Positions 56,998 through 64,000 of a stretch of 64,000 nt of DNA are shown in pieces. Origin of the DNA: Rhizophagus irregularis (Eukaryota > Glomeromycota > Glomeromycetes > Glomerales > Glomeraceae); NCBI RefSeq assembly GCF_026210795.1, contig NC_089442.1, positions 4,740,501 to 4,804,500 on the forward strand, read 5' to 3'. The notes beneath the pieces were generated by a model that did no database searches, was not told where the DNA came from, and saw nothing but the letters and a program-made list of their open reading frames with translations. A program made the position numbers and the translations under genes. Each line of letters opens with the position of its first letter. Positions within the stretch are counted from its first letter, which is position 1.

Positions 56998-59023
56998 ATG
57001 GAAGAAAAATCAGAAAAATCAACAAACATTGAACATATAGATGATATTTTATCAAATGACGAACTTTCAAATCACTCAACACAAAAAACTAAATTAAAAT
57101 GTAAATACAAACGCAAATTCAAACCCAAAAGAAAGTTACTATGTAATGAATGCAATAAATTAAGAATACCAATGAAAAAAAAAAAATTAAATATATATCA
57201 GACAGAAATAATCAGATTTGTTATATTTGTTACAATGCAAAAAAAAAATTATACCAAGTGGAAATAAAATTATTGATGATTTTATCAAATATATTCAAAC
57301 TAATTACGCCAAAAATAATGGGAAAATGGTGTTTGTTCCTTATGAAAAATTCGAAAATATAGAACCTATCGGTGAAGGAGGTTTTAGTAAAATTTATAAA
57401 GCTACTTGGACTGATTCTAAAATTTCAGATCGGGGTACTCTAGATTATACCCTACGAAGTAAACCTAAAACAGTTGCTCTTAAAAAGCTTAACAACTCTA
57501 AAAATGTTACTTCAAAAGAGCTAAATGAGGTAAATTTCCATATTAATCTATTAATAAATTTTAAATATAAGGCAAATAATAAACAAATAACTTTTTTTTA
57601 GCTTAAGATGTTTTATCATTATTCTTTAATGGAGACAAATATAAGTAATATTTACAGCACAATTAATGTATATTATGGTATTACTCAAGATCCTGTTACT
57701 CAAGATATTATATTTATTATGCCATATTATAATTCGGATTTGGCACACTATATAACTAAAGATTTTTTTAATATTGATTGGCAATATAAGATGTTTAATT
57801 TGAAAGACATTATTTATGGACTTGCAAAAATTCATGATGTAAATATTATACATCGAGATTTACATAGTGGAAATATTCTTTTAGCTAAAGTAAACTATTA
57901 TTCTAAAAATGTAGAAGCAAAAATATGTGATTTAGGAACAAGTAAATCAGCAACAGAAAATGACGATAATAATGATAATGAAGAAGACAACATTTATGGC
58001 ATAATTCCTTATGTTGCACCAGAGGTTTTACAAGGAAAAAAGTATACCAAAGCATCAGATATATATAGTTTTGGAATGATTATGTGGGAGTTAATGGTAG
58101 GAAGAAGACCTTTTTGGAATAGAAATCATAATACAGAACTTATAATTGAAATATGTGATGGTTTACGTCCACCAATTATTACAAATGCACCTGAAGGTTA
58201 TATTGATTTAATGAAAGAATGCTGGCATTTTGATCCAGAAAAAAGACCAACACCAGATGAAGTAAAAAGAAAAATTTTTAATATACGTTACAATGGGATG
58301 CCTAAAATTATAGAATCATCAGATATTGGACCTGTAACAACAAATAATCCTGATGCCATATATAAGAGTAGATATTTAAGTGGTATGATAAAATCCGCAG
58401 CTTCTACAAGAAGTTTAAGAAGTCAATCTATTAGTACTTCAGAACTTGGTAAATAATTTGTAATGTTAATTATTTTTTTATAATATAACTTTTTAAAATT
58501 ATTTTAACTTTCGTTCAATTAGATCAACACCAGAAGAATTCTAACGGTAATTACTATTTATTTGTTTGATATAATTTTTTATATTTAGTTAGTATTGTAA
58601 TTTAACGAATTTATAATTTTTTTTAAGATAAAAGAAAGTTTGAAGATAATCAATTTGAAAGTAACTTTACCAATGGTATGGCAAAAAATTTCATTATGAA
58701 GAAGAAACCAATATTTATTTAAAATATATATATTTTTTTTTTAGGTACAAGTAATAAAAAGATTAAACCGATTGAAGACGAAAATAACGGTAAATAGTAA
58801 TTTTTTTTTTCACATATAATTTTCATAGTAAAATTTTATTTTTTTTATTTAGATTACGCTACAAAAGAACTTGAACTTGATATCGATATGAATCCTAAGC
58901 AAATTAGTGATGATGGTACGTAGATATAATAATAATTAACAATATTTAATTTACAATCTAATATGTACATTTAACTTTAATTTTATAGAATATATTACTA
59001 CCGAAATCAATTTTGATATTTAA
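56998..59023 (+). CDS. TKL-type protein kinase, array copy K9, first exon frameshifted
   Basis: Exons 56998-57529, 57602-58448, 58523-58546, 58628-58675, 58745-58789, 58853-58915, 58989-59023. The start (MEEKSEKSTNIEHIDDIL, Lys/Arg-rich segment) is like K8. The first ribbon half (CNEC) is in frame, but an A-rich insertion at about 57169-57196 shifts the frame and a 10-A run at 57239-57248 shifts it again, so the second half (CYIC) and the kinase lie in other frames. From 57326 (MVFVPYEKF) the frame is open to the end, giving about 421 residues without ribbon: GEGGFSKIY, VALKKL, HRDLHSGN, CDLG, activation insert ENDDNNDNEEDN, YVAPEVL. WDRNH of the sisters is WNRNH. Exon 3 is 24 instead of 33 bases, an in-frame loss of three codons. 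Ends EYITTEINFDI. Ribbon-less kinase or young pseudogene. Confidence 0.75.
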
Positions 59024-60772
59024 TAATTAATTTTTTTTTTTTTTTTTTTTGAAAGAAATAATTGTTTTCCCGTATTTGTTGTTAGCTTTTATTTAATTAC
59101 AAGTATTGAGAAACCATATGAAGAGTAAGTCAGAAGAATGATCATAGTTATTTTCCAATTTATTTAGAAATTGTACTGTAATTCTGGAATGGTATCATTT
59201 TAATTGAGCCGTTGTATTTACGCTTAAATTTAAAAGACAATCACTAGTCACGTGGCTTATATTTATTAATGCCAAAACTTTTGACACTCTCCGCATGATT
59301 AACCGGGTAACAAAAGAGGATTTCTCGACAATTTATGAAATCAGTTACGTAAAAACTGGAAATAGCTATAAATCTTAATATAAAACGAATGTTAATATCG
59401 AGTCTCTTGTCAACAAATGAATATCATGTATCTATCATGTTATACTGTATATACCATTAATTTATTCTATATCTCTGATTGTCAAAAATAAGTCGATTGA
59501 AACAATTTCATTATTAATTGTATGTTCGAAAAAGTGTACAAATTCAACTATGACTCGTGATACGTTAGTGCCACAAGGTCAAGAATTGACTTACGTACAC
59601 ACTGACCGGAGTTAAGTTTAACGCTATCACGTGCACGGACGTTCAAGAAATTATATCATGTGATCTAGTAATTCTGGTCAAACCTATCAATAGTGCTCGC
59701 TAAATTATTCTCATGTGAGCAGTAACCAATCATAAGCCTCACTTAGTTTTAGAATTGCACTGAATTCATGTGATCGCGATAATTCTTACTTACCAGCAAT
59801 AAAACAGTAAATTGCAACCAGCGGCTGAATAATTACGCTTTTATTTCCTTGTTTTATTTGAAGATTTAGATGTTAGCAATTTAAGATTTCAGACAGTTTC
59901 ATCTCCATAAGTATTCTCTCTATTATTATAAAATAAATAATAAGAACTTTACTGAACTTTCTTCAAAGGAACCCGATTTAATCATTAAGATTAAAAGGGA
60001 TGTATGACTACACCTTCATGAATATAGTATGTTACTGTATATTTCTTTGTAAAATGACTTTATGCAGGTCGCTTTAGGCACGTACCTATGGTCAACCTAG
60101 GCTAGATTTAACGAACTACTGTTATTTCTTTACAATTGAAATTTTGAGTGTCTGAACTCTTCTTTATTATTCCAAGAATAAATGGGATAATATTAACTTT
60201 AGCATTTTATTTTTTTTCTTGATCGATTACTTTATCGCAATTGAATGATTAGAATTTACTAGTAGTTTTTTATTACATGCGTTATATAATTTGATTAACT
60301 CACCTAAATTATTACACGTATGAGGCTAATAATATTCTGTTATAAAATATTTGAAAATTTAATTTAGCATTATTATAATAAATTCGTTGGATGTTAGATA
60401 ATAAGTCATTGTCAATCAATAAAAAGTAGCTTTTCCGCTTTATGATAGTAAAAATTTTTTAATGTATGTTTTTATCTTTACCTCCTAATACTAACTGTAT
60501 GTTTCATTCATCAAATTTTCTTAAGAAAAATTATATAAACTGGTTTAATCTTATTCGATTATTATTAGTTTTATATACTTTTAAAACTATCTTTACCTCA
60601 AAGTTTTTCTTATTTCATTCCGTATCATTTCTCAATCTAAAAGGTAGGATAACTTTTATGTACAAAATTTAATATACCTACAAAATTATAAAATACTAAT
60701 TTCAATTGGCATGTCTTAATTGGACGAATGGATATTGTTAAAATTATTATTTTTTTTTTAAAAAAAACTGTA
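59024..60772. other. Gene-free stretch right of the kinase array
   Basis: Homology to the array spacers stops directly after K9 (poly-T at 59028-59050), so this is the right border. No gene is supported; CACGTG occurs at about 59251 and 59623. The chance frame at 60466-60672 has no recognisable content. Confidence 0.4.
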
Positions 60773-61150
60773 ACGCATTTTTTTTATTAGGGATTAAATC
60801 CAAATCACGAAATACATTGAGCCGCACGTGCAACCACGATACGTCGATACGTCCCTGTCGTCCCTCTAACAGAGTTTAATCTATCCTAATACAAAAAACA
60901 AACAGAAATATTTAAAAAGAAAAACAAACCCACTCCTCAGAATCAAACTAAAGTAAGCTGGACCTATTCTATCTACTTAAACAAATTACAGGGAAAAAAA
61001 TTTCGAGAAAAAATTTGTCATAAGACTGAAATCTATGCCGTAAAAAAAAAAACAGACGGGACCAAGCAGTCCCGCGTCAAGTAACAAATCCCAACTTCTT
61101 CCCCCATCCCTGTTATACCGACCAAGATCCGGCACAGAAACCTTTAAAAT
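60773..61150 (-). mobile_element. Probable 3' end of a truncated non-LTR retroelement
   Basis: A G/C-richer block that reads on the minus strand CTGTGCCGGATCTTGGTCGG ... GGGACTGCTTGGTCCC, a T11 run, ... GGGACGACAGGGACGTATCG ... GCGGCTCAATGTATTTCG and ends TTTAATCCCTAATAAAAAAAA. The A-rich end, the orientation and the absence of any open frame fit the 3' untranslated end of a 5'-truncated LINE, a type common in Rhizophagus. The stem GGGAC/GTCCC may be a structural element of its RNA. No reverse-transcriptase sequence is present, so the call is tentative. Confidence 0.35.
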
Positions 61151-64000
61151 TTTTCTTCTCGAAAATTTTTATTCATGCAAAGCATAAGAGATAATACAAT
61201 CTATATATATGTCCGACTTCTTATAGGTCGATTGGAATAAATGATATTAGCAAATATTATCATTTTAAAGTAATATATCTTTAAGTTGATATTAAAGTGT
61301 CTTTCAAATTAAATCCATTTCCCTTTGTTCTTTTAATTTTGTTTCACTAAAAATATAATAAATTATATTCGTTATTCTCAAAATTAGTTCCTCGATTTGT
61401 TTTTATTCCTCTTTTGACCGAAATAATAAGTACATAACCTTTTTTTTTAAAAAAAATTATAATTTAAACGATATTTATTTATAACACAAGCAAACATTGG
61501 TTATTCTTTATTATAATTAATAACTGTATATCCTAAAAATGATGATTATCATTGCAAGACATAAAGACCTGTTTGCTATATATTATATTATAATTAAAAT
61601 AATAATACATCGTTATTATGTTAAATTTAACAATCGGGTAATCCGAAAAAAAAAAATCTGGAAAATAAGTATATCGGAGTAAATCCGGTTCCAATTAATT
61701 AATCAATCGGCATGAACATTTTTTTATTAACTCTTTTATTTAAATTAGTACTTCATATTACAGTATTTTGCATCAAAATAAAATAAATAAAATGAACTTT
61801 AATGAATTATATTGGAATTATTGAATTATGGATTTTTGGGAAGTACAAGTTAATTATCGGATAATTTGTCTAAAATTATAGTAAGATCCGAAATAAACAT
61901 AAGGGAATAAACATAAGGGAGGGATGAGATCTTTATTACGTCACGAACCATGAGATTCAATCCCTTAAAGGCTTAAAGGGGGTGTCCAAGACTATAACGT
62001 CACATACTACTTTTTCATTTTACTAGGTGTATAACGGTGTATTAGCCACATTTTTTGCCACTGATAAAATTTCACGATTTTCACACTTACGCAATAATTA
62101 AAAATAAAATACGATTTAACTGTTTAAAAGTGAATTAGAATTTTCAAAAGTAAAAAATTCGCATTATTTTTAATAAACTCTTCAAAATTATGTTAAAACT
62201 AATTAAAGTCGCACAAAATCACACTTTTCTTTGTCTAATTCATACATTTTTTTGGATGGTCCAATTCGTACTCATACACAATACTTATTTGTTCGGTAAT
62301 GTTGTAAATGTAACCCTGAAATCACAATAATGAATACAAAAGAGTTGACATAATCTAAATAATACTTAATATAATATAATATACCGTAATCCTGTTATTT
62401 CATAAATATGCCAAGAATTTTACATGTCGGATATATTAATTATTTTTTTTTTTTTACGAATGAGGATATTAAAGATTTCTAAATCTTTATGGCAAATTCA
62501 TTAAAAAAAATAAATTTTTTAATACTTCCCTTCCCAATGGGCTTTCTTCCTAATGAGCTTTTTCATAAATTTAGAATAAATTGTCATGCCAAGTAAAAAA
62601 AAAAATTTCTTTATGTAAAATTAATAGAAAGTGTGACAAAGTATGGATAAGGTAATTGGCGGAATTTTGCCAAGAAAAAAAATTTTTTTTTTTTCTCGTT
62701 TCAGCCGCTGCTGGCGTTCTTACTATATAAAGTGTTCAATTGATGATGATCTACATGTTTAACCTGCGGCTTAAGCCTTTTAGCTTTAATCAACGTTATT
62801 ATTAGGACAATTCTCGAAGCGAATAATATGAATAAGAATAATAAATGATATTTCCAATATTGTCGATATTGTATACATTTTTGTTTGATAAATCGGCTGA
62901 AGGCTTTTTAAAGTTATCTTTATCTACATTTTTATACAAATATGGAAAATTTTTTGGTTTTTTTTTAATATGAAACGATAAATTACAACAAATGTAATGA
63001 ACGCAATAAAAGAAAACTTTAAAAAAAATTGACCTGTAGGTAATGTCCCGTCCTGTCGCCACACTTTTTAAGTGAATTCGTCATATGATTAAAGACGAAC
63101 CAATAATTCCAATGAAGCCAATAAAGAATATGATTTTTTTGAAAAGTTTCATGTTCATAAAGAAACATTGTTAACATGAGTACAAAAAATTGTATTCAAA
63201 AGATATTTTGAGATATTTGGCTGTATGAATTGCGTCAGTTGCATCAATGCGCAGAAATGCGCAGAAATGCATCACGGAACCCGGATCCATTTTCATTTCA
63301 CGTGACAATAGTAAAAGATTAAAAATTCATTTCTTTCTCTCTTTTCTTATTTTTTTCTTTCCTTCGAATAATAACAAACATATTTAATTACATGCATTTT
63401 AGTTTATTTTCTTTTGAGTTCATCGACTTTTCAGTTCAATCCCATTTAGAAAATACCGTATCTATCTTCATTAGGTTTTGATTCAATATATCGAATTGCC
63501 TATTTATTCTTTCCCTTATTTTTCAATCCAAACAAATAAATCTCAAAAACGTTAAATCTATTTATATAAAAGTTTGCTTACCTTTTAAAGTAATATCATA
63601 ATAATTTGTTTATTATCCGTTTTATTAGCCAAATAGATCATTGATGTCGTTTTGATTTAAAATAGGAAATAGGAAATTTTGTCGGTTACAAACTTATGAC
63701 CCGAGTTAAGGTGACACGACCTTCTTTTACCCATGAAAATGATGAATATAACTAGGGTGTTATATCGGGTATCAACATAATGTATAAACTCATATAAACG
63801 GCATATAACGTAACTCGAAAACGTAACAGTTCATACTAACGATATATATCAACAAAGGGAAATGAGATTTTTTTTTGAAAAAAAATAAAATAAAATAAAA
63901 TAAAAATTAAAAAGAAATATAATAATCAGAATCAAAAAGATTTACTAAAATAACGTGATTATTTACTTTTTTGTACTTCTTATTTTTGACGATTTCAAAA
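61151..64000. other. Gene-free A/T-rich stretch at the right edge
   Basis: No coding region supported; frames such as 62802-63062 (minus) look like chance. A short tandem of GCGCAGAAAT lies at about 63250-63270, CACGTG at 63299, and TAAAA repeats at 63885-63905. Confidence 0.35.

Noticed and set aside
60466-60672. Open frame MFLSLPPNTNC
   Set aside because: Phe/Leu-rich chance frame without signal-peptide cleavage context, splice partner or homology that I recognise.
62802-63062. Minus-strand 86-codon frame
   Set aside because: Tyr/Asn/Lys-rich composition typical of non-coding A/T-rich DNA here.

Overview
The window looks like nuclear DNA of an arbuscular mycorrhizal fungus close to Rhizophagus irregularis (Glomeromycotina). 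This rests on extreme A/T richness with homopolymer runs, short introns of about 70-90 bp, many small inverted-repeat elements, and a tandemly expanded protein-kinase family of the tyrosine-kinase-like (TKL) type whose N-terminal zinc ribbon, HRDLHSGN catalytic loop and C-terminal tail I recognise from that lineage. The assignment is by recognition, not by a search.

Layout. 0-8.5 kb holds no intact gene: a broken transposase-like remnant at the left edge, a small terminal-inverted-repeat element, and a degenerate satellite block (2.2-5.5 kb). 8.5-10.8 kb carries a six-exon secreted copper-radical oxidase (glyoxal/galactose oxidase type) with every expected copper ligand. 13.3-59.0 kb is the kinase array. 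Eight near-complete plus-strand copies (called K1-K5, K7, K8, K9 here) and several relics (K6, a copy split between 33.2 and 41.4 kb, pieces at 45.7, 51.05 and 56.0 kb) are separated by spacers that are themselves homologous. 59.0-64.0 kb is mostly featureless apart from a probable 3' end of a non-LTR retroelement at 60.8-61.15 kb.

Two points are easily missed. First, the stop codon that seems to end each plus-strand kinase (context GTAAGTAA or GTAAATAA) lies inside a splice donor. Every copy continues through five more short exons, all with phase-1 introns, and most finish with a tail ending FDI. Second, on the minus strand (40376 to 35061) nine exons, all phase 0 and all open, make one predicted protein of about 1,497 residues. 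It has eight successive copies of a zinc-ribbon plus kinase N-lobe module but only one kinase C-lobe. Seven of the eight N-lobes have lost the glycine-rich loop. This is the most unusual object in the window.

The array shows birth-and-death evolution in progress. Copies range from intact (K2, K3, K7, K8) through N-terminally damaged (K4 nonsense, K5 and K9 frameshifts) and mid-domain frameshifted (K1) to fragments. Variable patches are shared between distant copies while the C-lobe core is almost invariant, which suggests gene conversion. A TATA-like box 38-50 bases before a shared ATG marks the promoter of each copy. A small three-exon membrane-protein gene (44.1-44.7 kb) and several miniature inverted-repeat elements are inserted into the array.
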